Positions 42,726 to 50,497 of a stretch of 64,000 nt of DNA are shown here, piece after piece. The position numbers and the translations under genes were made by a program. The stretch is from Rossellomorea aquimaris (GTDB lineage: Bacteria; Bacillota; Bacilli; Bacillales; Bacillaceae_B). The notes under the pieces were generated by a model, which saw nothing but the letters and a program-made list of their open reading frames with translations, was not told the origin of the DNA and ran no database searches. The stretch's first letter is position 1; each line of letters starts with the position of its first letter. Where the stretch lies: contig NZ_CP141595.1 in the NCBI RefSeq assembly GCF_035590735.1, positions 491,001-555,000 on the forward strand, given 5' to 3'.

Positions 42726-43376
42726 CTAGCCTTTTTTCGAAACAAGCAGTTCAGACATATCCGTCAGATACTCATTGAGCTCTAACAAGTCATTAAAGCT
42801 TTCTACCTGTGATTTTTCCAGAAAATCGAGGGTATAGTTTGAAATCAATCGGCCTCCGACTAGAATTTCAATCTCTTGATTTTGCTCTCTGATCTCTTCG
42901 ATGCACTCTTTCAATCGTGTCAGTTCTGTCGTCATGCCGATGGATATTCCAATGGCATGAGGTTTCCAGGCACTAATAAAGGTTAAGGCATCTTTGACAG
43001 GCACATTGGCTCCTAAGTAACGAGTATTCCATCGCTTTTCTTTGAACACTTCGTTCGCAAGCTCAAGTCCTAAACTGTGATGTTCACCTTCTATACAAAA
43101 TAAAAGAGCTTTAGGATGGTTTTCCAAAGCTTCTTGATGGGTAAATACGGTAGCAAGTAAATATTTAAGGGTTGCAGTAGCCAGATGCTCATCTGCAACG
43201 GTAATTTGATTTTTCTCCCAAAGATCACCGATTCTATACATAGATGGTTTAATAATTTTCTCGTAAAAAGTAAAATTATCTATTTTTGAGTGAATAGAAG
43301 ACGAATGTAATTCCATTAATGAATGCACGTCTCCCGCGAGAATAGACTTGGTGAAAGCCTTGACCAGCTGATTCAT
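42726..43376 (-). CDS. Cobalamin-binding domain protein, photoreceptor-like
   Basis: The 216-residue protein has a helical cap (residues 1-85) and a Rossmann-type B12 domain (residues 86-195) with the ExHxxG motif in 'GEHHSLG' (Glu98, His100, Gly103) and 'GASVPV'-like 'GANVPVKDA' (about residues 122-130). The cap holds Trp53 followed nine residues later by Glu63-His64, exactly the Wx9EH pattern of CarH-type light sensors. There is no helix-turn-helix, so it cannot bind DNA like CarH and could act like an AerR-type antirepressor. ATG 43376 follows AGGAG nine bases upstream. It leads the PAS and carbonic anhydrase genes. Confidence 0.85.
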   Translation of the reverse strand: MNQLVKAFTKSILAGDVHSLMELHSSSIHSKIDNFTFYEKIIKPSMYRIGDLWEKNQITVADEHLATATLKYLLATVFTHQEALENHPKALLFCIEGEHHSLGLELANEVFKEKRWNTRYLGANVPVKDALTFISAWKPHAIGISIGMTTELTRLKECIEEIREQNQEIEILVGGRLISNYTLDFLEKSQVESFNDLLELNEYLTDMSELLVSKKG

Positions 43377-43527
43377 TTATGATCACTCCTAGCAAAAATA
43401 CCAATTACTATATTCAATAGATAGAATTGAAATTCCTGCTACAAATTTCAATCAATAATTGGATTGACTTTCCCTAAATTCTTATTTAGTATAACCTCTG
43501 TAACACTAATTGGCGCTCAAGTACCTG

Positions 43528-43564
43528 AGAGAGGTTCATAGCATTAACCCTCTATAAAAAACTA
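43528..43564 (+). ncRNA. PreQ1-I riboswitch aptamer
   Basis: P1 (AGAGG 43530-43534 with CCTCT 43549-43553) encloses GTTCATAGCATTAAC, and the A-rich tail ATAAAAAACTA (43554-43564) follows directly. This is the type I preQ1 fold known before queuosine genes; here the target is queF. It lies 158 bases before the start codon. Confidence 0.9.
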
Positions 43565-43681
43565 TGGTTCTATGAATCTAACATGAGGTTTTCTAAAGCA
43601 TGTTATCATTAAAGCGTAACAGGATAGTACAATTTTTGCAATTTTACTGCCTGTTATTCCGATTCTTAGGCTAATGCTATG

Positions 43682-43716
43682 TCCTCCTTCATTCGAGGCA
43701 CTCTGAAGGGGAGGAT
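43682..43716 (+). promoter_or_regulatory. Hairpin that hides the queF ribosome binding site
   Basis: TCCTCCTTC can pair with GAAGGGGAGGA (2-base bulge), which covers the Shine-Dalgarno sequence of queF. This may be the expression platform of the preQ1 riboswitch or an independent control. Confidence 0.45.
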
Positions 43717-43722
43717 TTTCAC

Positions 43723-44220
43723 ATGTCAGGAAGAAAAGACGAAGATTTAACAGATCTATCATTATTAGGAAATCAAGGAACAAATTACTTATTCGAGTAC
43801 GCTCCACACATTTTGGAAGCATTCGATAATAAGCATCCGAACCGGGATTATTTTGTGAAATTCAACTGTCCGGAATTCACAAGCCTATGCCCGAAAACAG
43901 GTCAACCGGACTTCGCTACCATCTACATCAGCTATATACCAGGTGAAAAGATGGTGGAAAGCAAATCACTCAAGCTTTACTTATTCAGCTTCAGAAATCA
44001 TGGTGACTTCCATGAAGACTGCATGAACATCATCATGAATGACCTCATCGAATTAATGGATCCACGCTACATCGAAGTGTGGGGGAAATTCACCCCACGC
44101 GGCGGAATCAGCATTGATCCATACTGTAACTACGGTAAGCCGGGTACGAAATATGAAACGATGGCAGACCACCGCTTGATGAACCATGATTTGTATCCGG
44201 AAAAGATTGATAATCGATAA
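43723..44220 (+). CDS. queF: QueF, NADPH-dependent 7-cyano-7-deazaguanine reductase
   Basis: The 165-residue enzyme has the QueF signature: the nucleophilic Cys in '[14 protein letters not shown]' (about residues 51-64), Glu in '[14 protein letters not shown]' (about residue 78) and His in 'NHGDFHEDC' (about residues 92-100). It reduces preQ0 to preQ1 on the way to queuosine in tRNA. The size is that of the short T-fold type found in Bacillus. ATG 43723 follows GGGGAGG. A preQ1-I riboswitch lies upstream, giving product feedback. queCDE are not in this window. Confidence 0.95.
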   Translation: MSGRKDEDLTDLSLLGNQGTNYLFEYAPHILEAFDNKHPNRDYFVKFNCPEFTSLCPKTGQPDFATIYISYIPGEKMVESKSLKLYLFSFRNHGDFHEDCMNIIMNDLIELMDPRYIEVWGKFTPRGGISIDPYCNYGKPGTKYETMADHRLMNHDLYPEKIDNR

Positions 44221-44227
44221 GATAGGA

Positions 44228-44261
44228 AGGACGATTCTGCTTCAGGAATCGTTCTTTTTTT
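44228..44261 (+). terminator. Terminator of queF
   Basis: GGACGATTC pairs with GAATCGTTC around an 8-base loop, followed by seven T. Confidence 0.88.
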
Positions 44262-44345
44262 GTTTAACGATAGCGAATATTTCTATTGCCGAAATAAATT
44301 TACGTGATTATACTTGCGGAAGGAGATAGAAAAGGAGGGAGAGGG

Positions 44346-45245
44346 ATGAAGCCGTTAAACGCATCTCTTTGTGTATTAATTGGAGCAAGTTCTTACGGGA
44401 TTCATGCTTCTGTCGTGAAGCTCGGATTTGCTGAAGGCTACTCTGTTTCGGATGTAACGGGTATACAGTATTTATTTGGAGTGGCTATGTTATTCCTGGC
44501 CTTCCTTTTTACTAAAAAAATAAAGATGACTAAGAAGCACTGTGTCTCGCTCTTCGGAGTCGGAATCCTTCTTAGCTTGACGGGGATCTTTTATGGGCTC
44601 AGCCTTCATGAAGTTCCTGCTTCCATTGCGGTTGTCATGTTGTTCCAATTCACATGGATCGGCGTTTTGATTGAATCGATTTATTTAAAAAAATTCCCTT
44701 CCAATAAGAAGCTGTTTTCCGTTGTATTTCTGTGGATGGGAACTTTGCTTGCAGGAGGGGTCCTTTCTTCTGAACGCTTCAGTTGGTCTGAAAACGGTAT
44801 GGGAATTCTCTTCGGCTTCTTTGCAGCCATTACATTTGCCCTGTTTATTTTCTTCAGCGGCAAGGTGGCGAAAGAAGTGCCTACGATTCAAAAGAGCATG
44901 ATGATTACCCTTGGCGGGTTACTTGTAGTCCTCATTGCGTTTCGTCCTTCTTTCATTCGGGAACCTGTTCAGATTGTTGAAATGGCTGACTTTGGACTAC
45001 TCGTCGGCATCTTCGGAAGTATCTTTCCCGTCGTCTTTTTCGCGATAGGTACTCCACACCTCGACTCGAGTCTCTCGACGATTGTCGGTGCAGCGGAACT
45101 TCCGGCTGCTATACTGGCAGCCATGTGGATTCTACATGAACAAGTGGTATTATTGCAGTTCATAGGAATCCTCCTGATCCTGATCGGGATTGCCATTCCA
45201 CAGTTTCATATGGGACCTGCCCGGAATCGGAAACAATTTGGATGA
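44346..45245 (+). CDS. DMT-superfamily transporter (EamA)
   Basis: The 299-residue protein has ten membrane helices in two EamA repeats (about residues 5-135 and 150-290), with 'GIHASVVKLGFAEGYSVSDV' near residue 18 and 'ALFIFFSGKVAKEVPT' near residue 165. Members export metabolites such as amino acids or nucleotide-related compounds; no substrate is clear. ATG 44346 follows AAAGGAGGGAG and is preferred to an in-frame start at 44304. A terminator follows directly. Confidence 0.9.
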   Translation: MKPLNASLCVLIGASSYGIHASVVKLGFAEGYSVSDVTGIQYLFGVAMLFLAFLFTKKIKMTKKHCVSLFGVGILLSLTGIFYGLSLHEVPASIAVVMLFQFTWIGVLIESIYLKKFPSNKKLFSVVFLWMGTLLAGGVLSSERFSWSENGMGILFGFFAAITFALFIFFSGKVAKEVPTIQKSMMITLGGLLVVLIAFRPSFIREPVQIVEMADFGLLVGIFGSIFPVVFFAIGTPHLDSSLSTIVGAAELPAAILAAMWILHEQVVLLQFIGILLILIGIAIPQFHMGPARNRKQFG

Positions 45246-45248
45246 ACG

Positions 45249-45282
45249 AAAGCTCTCTTCTTTGGTGAAGGGAGCTTTTTTG
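45249..45282 (+). terminator. Terminator of the EamA transporter gene
   Basis: AAAGCTCTCTTC pairs with GAAGGGAGCTTT around a short loop, followed by six T. Confidence 0.88.
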
Positions 45283-45410
45283 AGGTGGAAGCTAAAATCC
45301 CCACTATACCCTAATTGTTGACCCTTAAACCAAAACCCCATCTTCATCACATCTGTAAACCCTTCCAATTTTCACAATTATTAAACCTTATTTTTTTGAC
45401 CGGATCCCCT

Positions 45411-45440
45411 TTACAAAGGGTCTTGATGGGCTTTATAATC
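45411..45440 (+). promoter_or_regulatory. Likely SigA promoter of the yitT-like gene
   Basis: TTTACA (45411-45416), an 18-base spacer and TATAAT (45435-45440). Confidence 0.6.
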
Positions 45441-45500
45441 CCGTTGTTCAACTATTTACGGAAAACCAAAAAAATTTAAAAGAAAAAGGAGGTTGCGGTG

Positions 45501-46349
45501 ATGCGACAAAGAATATTTTCCTTCTTAATGATGAATCTTGGAGCATTTCTTGTTTCGGTGAATGTCCATTTTTTCTTATCGCCTAATAATTTAGCGACAG
45601 GGGGAGTAAGTGGATTGTCAATCATCATGAACGATCTGTTTCCAGGGTTATCACTTGGACTGTTCATGATCATAATCAATATCGTGTTATTTATCGTCGG
45701 TGTGATCTTTCTCGGCTTTAATTTCGGTGCGAAAACCATTTACGCAAGTTTCGCCCTTTCATTCTATGTTTGGTTATTAGAGAGATTTGCTCCGATGAGT
45801 GCGCCATTAAGTGATGATATTTTGATTCAATTGATTATCGGTCAATGCATTGCCGCAACCGGTATGGCCATTGTGTTCAACCAGCAGGCATCTACTGGTG
45901 GAACGGATATTGTGGCCCTGATCTTTAATAAATATTTCAATATAGATGTAGGCAGAGGCGTTTTACTGGCAGATTTATCAATCGCCATGTCCTCAGCCGT
46001 ACTATTCGGACCGCAAGTCGGAATGTATGCATTCTTCGGTGTCATCCTGAACGGACTGGTCATCGATTATGCATTGCAACAATTTAATTCAAATAAAGAG
46101 ATTGTGATCATCAGCCGCTACAGCGATGAGATCAAGTCTTATATCGTTCATGAACTGGGAAAAGGAGCGACGATTCATACGGCAACGGGAGCCTTCACTT
46201 CCGACGAAAAGGAAGTCATCACGACCATCCTTGGTCGCAAGGACTTTTCCAAGTTAAAAGGATTCATTACCCAAGTCGATAATCGTGCCTTCATCACCGT
46301 CCATACGATGAATGAAATACTCGGTCAAAACTTTAAACGACTGGCATAG
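45501..46349 (+). CDS. YitT-family membrane protein (DUF161 and DUF2179)
   Basis: The 282-residue protein has five or six N-terminal membrane helices (residues 8-200) with the family signature 'LATGGVSGLSIIMNDLFPGL' (about residues 31-50) and a C-terminal DUF2179 domain ('GATIHTATGAFTSDEKEVI', about residues 220-238). The family is common in Bacillus (YitT, YpjC, YqfU and relatives) and is of unknown transport function. ATG 45501 is seven bases after AAAGGAGGT; GTG 45498 is an alternative. A terminator follows. Confidence 0.9.
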   Translation: MRQRIFSFLMMNLGAFLVSVNVHFFLSPNNLATGGVSGLSIIMNDLFPGLSLGLFMIIINIVLFIVGVIFLGFNFGAKTIYASFALSFYVWLLERFAPMSAPLSDDILIQLIIGQCIAATGMAIVFNQQASTGGTDIVALIFNKYFNIDVGRGVLLADLSIAMSSAVLFGPQVGMYAFFGVILNGLVIDYALQQFNSNKEIVIISRYSDEIKSYIVHELGKGATIHTATGAFTSDEKEVITTILGRKDFSKLKGFITQVDNRAFITVHTMNEILGQNFKRLA

Positions 46350-46354
46350 AAACC

Positions 46355-46391
46355 ATGCTCCACCTTTTATACAGAAGGTGGGGCATTTTTA
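46355..46391 (+). terminator. Terminator of the yitT-like gene
   Basis: ATGCTCCACCTT pairs with AAGGTGGGGCAT around an 8-base loop, followed by T5. Confidence 0.9.
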
Positions 46392-46475
46392 TGCTCAAAA
46401 AAATTTTTAACCTCACAAAAAATAAAGGAAAATATTACCCTTTTCCTGTATAAATAAAAGGTAGGGGGTGGAAAT

Positions 46476-48113
46476 ATGGAGAAAGAAGAGTTTGAACGCC
46501 TGGAACGGAAAATCAGCACTTTGGAAAGAGAGCTATACCTTGTGAAAAGGCAGTTGATACAAGCGAAGAGCGAAAGTGAAGCGCCTGTCATCCAAAAAGC
46601 AGAAGTGTTTACGGAACCTGAAAAGCAGTTCCCTGCTGGAGAAAAGGAGCCATTCATTGAGAAAGAGCCCTTCGACTTTTCAGTGGAACGCTGGCTTCCA
46701 AAAGTGTTTCTATTTGTTCTATTGATAGGAAGTATCTGGGGTTTTATGGCAGCTTCTCAAAATGGCTGGGTTACGCCCGGTTTAAGGGTGTTAACGGGTG
46801 CTGTCATCAGTATCGTGATGTATTATTTGGGAGAGCGGTATATCAGGGATCAGAGGAAATTAGCCCTCACGCTGCTATCGGGGAGCATCGTCCTTGCGAT
46901 CATTACGTTATTCTCAGCAAACATTTTGTATGGATATATAGGCGGACTCATTACGAATCTACTACTACTCGTCATTATTTCTGTCGGACTGTGGACTTCT
47001 CATAAGCATGGTTCTGAAGTGATTTTGTGCTTGATAGGGGCAGGAGCGTATCTGTTTCCGTTTATTTTCGCAGGGGACGAACGGAATGAGTGGTTGTTTT
47101 ACGGATATGAGTTAGTATTGTTCTTTGTGTTAATGACGTTCAGTACGGTGAAACGATACCGGATTGCCTGGAATATACATTATTACTTACTATATTTCTC
47201 ATTGTTTTTCTTTGCGGCCTTTGGGGTAGGGGCGATGACGCTGACCGTTCTGATTCCATTTGCGATTCAGCACGCCTATGTTTTACTGTTGATCGTGCTG
47301 GGCCGCGATGAACGGGTGAGTGCCGAAATGATTCCAGCTCTAGTGTCAGGGTCATTCATCCTTCTCGGATTATTGAATGATATTTACGCAGCGATCCCAC
47401 TCTTTTATTATGTGACTTTCGCAGCGGTGTATATCGGCGTATCGTTCATTGAACCGAAGGAAAAGAAACAAACAAAGGATGTTCTGCTGGTCTTGGGTTT
47501 CCTGCATGTGCTCCTCTTCTTATTTGAACTATTCGAATACGATTGGCGCTTTGTCTTAGTCGGCCTTCAGGCAACTGCCCTTCTATGGCTTGCGGGAAGA
47601 AGGGAAAGCTATCTTGGTTTGGTTGCTTCCATTCTTTTGATGATGTGTTCATTCCTCTGGGTGCTGGTCGGTGCATCCGATGATTTCTTTACGATTGAGC
47701 TGCCGATTTTTGTGATCGCTTTTGGGTATGTATATCTGTTTTCCCATTATAATAAAAATGAGTCCTTTTTCTTAAACGTGTCGACAACGCCGATTAAAGT
47801 GGTGTTGACAGGGATTGTGATGTTCTTCGTGTTACGTTTGACGGACTTTATTGTAATCGGCTGGGATTATACCCCGCGAACCACCGCCTTCACCGTAGCA
47901 ATTGCCGCTCTGTCCATTGCTTATCTCATCTTCGGTGAAAGCAGGAAGGACGCCTTTTACCGCTGGGTGGGGATCAGTTTTTTAGCTCTGGCACTGGTGA
48001 AATTCTTCCTGGCAGATCTCGTGTTCCTGGATTTCACGATCCGTGCCATGATCCTGATTCCAATCGGAGTGATCGGTCTTGTGCTTTCAAGATTTTTATA
48101 TAAAAAGGAATAA
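46476..48113 (+). CDS. DUF2339 multi-pass membrane protein
   Basis: The 545-residue protein starts with a coiled coil (residues 2-32), a short acidic linker and then about 16 membrane helices, the DUF2339 arrangement. 'WLPKVFLFVLLIGSIWGFMA' (about residues 72-91) begins the membrane part. Homologues in other phyla can exceed 800 residues; their role is unknown. ATG 46476 follows AGGGGG. No terminator separates it clearly from the leader of the ABC-F gene, but a new promoter starts just after its stop. Confidence 0.8.
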   Translation: MEKEEFERLERKISTLERELYLVKRQLIQAKSESEAPVIQKAEVFTEPEKQFPAGEKEPFIEKEPFDFSVERWLPKVFLFVLLIGSIWGFMAASQNGWVTPGLRVLTGAVISIVMYYLGERYIRDQRKLALTLLSGSIVLAIITLFSANILYGYIGGLITNLLLLVIISVGLWTSHKHGSEVILCLIGAGAYLFPFIFAGDERNEWLFYGYELVLFFVLMTFSTVKRYRIAWNIHYYLLYFSLFFFAAFGVGAMTLTVLIPFAIQHAYVLLLIVLGRDERVSAEMIPALVSGSFILLGLLNDIYAAIPLFYYVTFAAVYIGVSFIEPKEKKQTKDVLLVLGFLHVLLFLFELFEYDWRFVLVGLQATALLWLAGRRESYLGLVASILLMMCSFLWVLVGASDDFFTIELPIFVIAFGYVYLFSHYNKNESFFLNVSTTPIKVVLTGIVMFFVLRLTDFIVIGWDYTPRTTAFTVAIAALSIAYLIFGESRKDAFYRWVGISFLALALVKFFLADLVFLDFTIRAMILIPIGVIGLVLSRFLYKKE

Positions 48114-48118
48114 ACACA

Positions 48119-48148
48119 TTGCAAATGCTTTCAGAATAATTATATAAT
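48119..48148 (+). promoter_or_regulatory. Promoter of the ABC-F leader
   Basis: TTGCAA (48119-48124), an 18-base spacer and TATAAT (48143-48148). The leader RNA is about 375 bases long before the ABC-F start codon. Confidence 0.7.
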
Positions 48149-48192
48149 GGTGATATTAACTAACGTTTAATGGAAAAGGAGGTGGAATTGAG

Positions 48193-48306
48193 ATGAATCG
48201 TTCTGTAGGATTGCGTGGGAAGTATTTAGACTATATTTACATTTGCCGTGCAATTTTTCATGTATTTGCCTTCAAGGGGACACGTATGCCCTTTTGCAGC
48301 AAATAA
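48193..48306 (+). CDS. Leader peptide upstream of the ABC-F gene (37 aa)
   Basis: ATG 48193 follows a strong AAAGGAGGTGG and opens a 37-codon frame ending at TAA 48304-48306. The product is basic and aromatic-rich ('KYLDYIYICRAIFHVFAF' region) with Cys at residues 18 and 35. It has no obvious domain. It sits on a long leader RNA with two terminators, so it is probably a regulatory uORF whose translation decides readthrough into the ABC-F gene, as described for antibiotic-resistance ABC-F genes (known for the class, inferred here). Its Shine-Dalgarno flank (48184-48193) is perfectly complementary to 48331-48340. Confidence 0.7.
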   Translation: MNRSVGLRGKYLDYIYICRAIFHVFAFKGTRMPFCSK

Positions 48307-48321
48307 ATATGAATACTGAAC

Positions 48322-48340
48322 GGTAAGAGGTCTCAATTCC
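48322..48340 (+). promoter_or_regulatory. Overlapping pairing elements of the ABC-F leader
   Basis: GGTAAGAGGT (48322-48331) is fully complementary to 48491-48500, near the ABC-F start. TCTCAATTCC (48331-48340) is fully complementary to 48184-48193, at the leader start. The two elements share a base and border the terminators, a layout expected of a switching RNA. Confidence 0.6.
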
Positions 48341-48363
48341 AATCACTTTTCTATAAAGAATCG

Positions 48364-48394
48364 GAAAAAGGGGGCGTTTTCGCTCTCTTTTTTT
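48364..48394 (+). terminator. Leader terminator 1 (before the ABC-F gene)
   Basis: AAAGGGGGCG pairs with CGCTCTCTTT (G-U allowed) around TTTT, followed by T7. Confidence 0.75.
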
Positions 48395-48438
48395 ATGCCT
48401 TCTTTTCTAAAAGGGGGAAGTGCCAGCGCACTTCGATC

Positions 48439-48477
48439 AGCCATGGGTGAGCCTTCTGCTTCCCCATGGCTTTTTTG
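48439..48477 (+). terminator. Leader terminator 2 (before the ABC-F gene)
   Basis: AGCCATGGG pairs perfectly with CCCATGGCT around a loop of about 14 bases and six T follow. A second terminator in series would tighten repression. Confidence 0.8.
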
Positions 48478-48530
48478 TGATCATAACGGAACCTCTTACC
48501 TTAAAATAGATGAACGAAAGGAAGAGGAAA

Positions 48531-50408
48531 ATGATACTATGCAGTGCACAGGAATTAAGCAAGATGTTTGGAGGACATTTAATATTTGAGGATTTATCCT
48601 TTGAGATACCGGAAAGAGCAAGGATCGGGCTCGTTGGCAGAAATGGGACGGGGAAAACGACGATATTTAAATTATTGTCAGGGGTCGAATCCCCTGATAA
48701 AGGTCTAGTTCATTTGAAAAAGGGAGCCAGGGTAGGTTATCTTGCACAAATCCCTCACTATCCGGAAGGGACGAAAGGACTCGACGTGTTACGCTCCGCA
48801 TTTTCCGATTTAATCAAGACCGGTGAGCGATTAAAAGAGTTAGAGATCCAAATGGGGACGGAGCTGGATGCTGACACTCTCAACCGTTTATTAGAAGAAT
48901 ACGGAAAAATTCAGGACGGATTCACCCTTGCCGGGGGATATGAAATTGAATCCAATATTTCAAAAATCGTCAATGGATTGGATATCAGTGAACTGGTCGA
49001 TAAGGACTTCAATGACTGTAGCGGAGGGGAACAAACCAAGCTTTGCTTAGGCTTGATACTTTTGCAAAAGCCTGATCTCCTGCTCCTTGATGAACCGACG
49101 AACCACCTGGATATTGGAGCCGTGGAATGGCTGGAGGATTTTTTGAGAGAGTATGAGGGCACCGTCGTCTGTATTTCCCATGATCGCTATTTTCTCGATA
49201 ACGTGATTACGAAGGTGTATGACTTAGAGGACGGGGAATTGACGATTTATCATACAAATTACTCCGGTTTTGTGAAGGAAAAGGAAGAACGTTTGATGAT
49301 TGAATTTCAAGCCTATCAGGAGCAACAGAAGAAAATAAAGAAAATGAAGGAAGCGATCAAACGGTTAAGGGAATGGGCAAATCAGGCTAATCCTCCTAAC
49401 GAAGCTTTGCATAAACGGGCACGTAACATGGAGAGGGCGTTAGAACGGATGGAGAAGATCAAGCGCCCGGTTCTGGACCGTAAGAAGATGGGATTGGAAT
49501 TTGAGGAAACGGATCGAAGCGGGAAAATCGTGTTTTCCATGGAGGGTGCTTCAAAGGCTTATGGAGACAAAAGCTTGTTCAGTGGCGCCGATCTCCTCGT
49601 CCATTTCAAGGATCGTACTGCGATTGTCGGACAGAATGGAACCGGTAAATCAACGATTATCAGAATGCTGCTCGGAGAAGAGACCGCCGATGCAGGTGTT
49701 GTGAAAGTCGGAAGCAACGTGAAATTAGGCTACCTTTCCCAGCACTTTACGGTGGCGGATCCAAGTGTTCGTTTGATTGATGCGTTCCGGGAAGAGGTTC
49801 CAGTGACAGAGGGGGATGCCCGGCATATTCTAGCTAAATTTTTATTTTATGGACCGAATGTGTTCAGGAAAGTAGGCCAGCTGAGCGGTGGGGAAAAAAT
49901 GAGACTCCGCCTTGCCCAATTGATGCACCAGGACATTAACTTCCTTGTCCTTGATGAGCCGACGAACCATCTGGATATCGACTCGCGAGAAGTGTTGGAG
50001 GACGCCCTGGAGGACTTTAAAGGCACGATTCTGGCTGTATCTCATGACCGGTATTTTTTAAATAAGTTATTTAAGAAAACGTATTGGATTCATAAGGGCG
50101 AACTTTATTTCTTTGATGGTCCTTATAGCTGGGCAAAGGAAAAGCTCCCTGAAATTGTTCCACAGGAGGTTCCTGCAGCAGAAGTGAAAAAAGAAGCACC
50201 TTCTAAAGCGGTACCGGAAAAACCGTCGCGGACGATGGAAGAAGTGGAAGCTGAGCTGGAACGGGTTGAAGAAGAGATTTTTGCCATTGAAGAGATGCTT
50301 CTTATACAAAGGGATTTAGACATCCTTCAGGAACTGTATAAGGAAAAAGAACAGAAAGAGCAGGAGCGAAACAACATGTATCAGGAGTTGGAAGAATTAA
50401 TGGGCTAG
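48531..50408 (+). CDS. ABC-F family ATPase (ribosome-associated, no membrane domain)
   Basis: The 625-residue protein has two ATPase domains without any membrane helix. Walker A is 'GLVGRNGTGKTT' (about residue 35) and 'AIVGQNGTGKST' (about residue 370). The ABC signatures are 'CSGGEQTKL' and 'LSGGEKMRL', and each Walker B is followed by 'DEPTNHLDI', the ABC-F mark. Between them lies a basic interdomain arm (about residues 240-320), and a C-terminal coiled coil covers residues 545-625. Some ABC-F proteins remove antibiotics from the ribosome, others act in translation. ATG 48531 follows GGAAGAGG; ATG 48510 is an alternative. Attenuation-like upstream RNA favours an inducible protective role. 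Confidence 0.92.
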   Translation: MILCSAQELSKMFGGHLIFEDLSFEIPERARIGLVGRNGTGKTTIFKLLSGVESPDKGLVHLKKGARVGYLAQIPHYPEGTKGLDVLRSAFSDLIKTGERLKELEIQMGTELDADTLNRLLEEYGKIQDGFTLAGGYEIESNISKIVNGLDISELVDKDFNDCSGGEQTKLCLGLILLQKPDLLLLDEPTNHLDIGAVEWLEDFLREYEGTVVCISHDRYFLDNVITKVYDLEDGELTIYHTNYSGFVKEKEERLMIEFQAYQEQQKKIKKMKEAIKRLREWANQANPPNEALHKRARNMERALERMEKIKRPVLDRKKMGLEFEETDRSGKIVFSMEGASKAYGDKSLFSGADLLVHFKDRTAIVGQNGTGKSTIIRMLLGEETADAGVVKVGSNVKLGYLSQHFTVADPSVRLIDAFREEVPVTEGDARHILAKFLFYGPNVFRKVGQLSGGEKMRLRLAQLMHQDINFLVLDEPTNHLDIDSREVLEDALEDFKGTILAVSHDRYFLNKLFKKTYWIHKGELYFFDGPYSWAKEKLPEIVPQEVPAAEVKKEAPSKAVPEKPSRTMEEVEAELERVEEEIFAIEEMLLIQRDLDILQELYKEKEQKEQERNNMYQELEELMG

Positions 50409-50497
50409 TGAAAGAGGAGGGGGATGACGACAGGGTCATCTCCCTTCCAATATTTCCAATGACCTTAGTATAATGAAGGAAGAGAGGATGAGAATGA

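Noticed and set aside
50414..50448. Hairpin after the ABC-F gene as a terminator
   Set aside because: The stem is long, but no T run follows. It may be a processing or stability element and is not called as a terminator.
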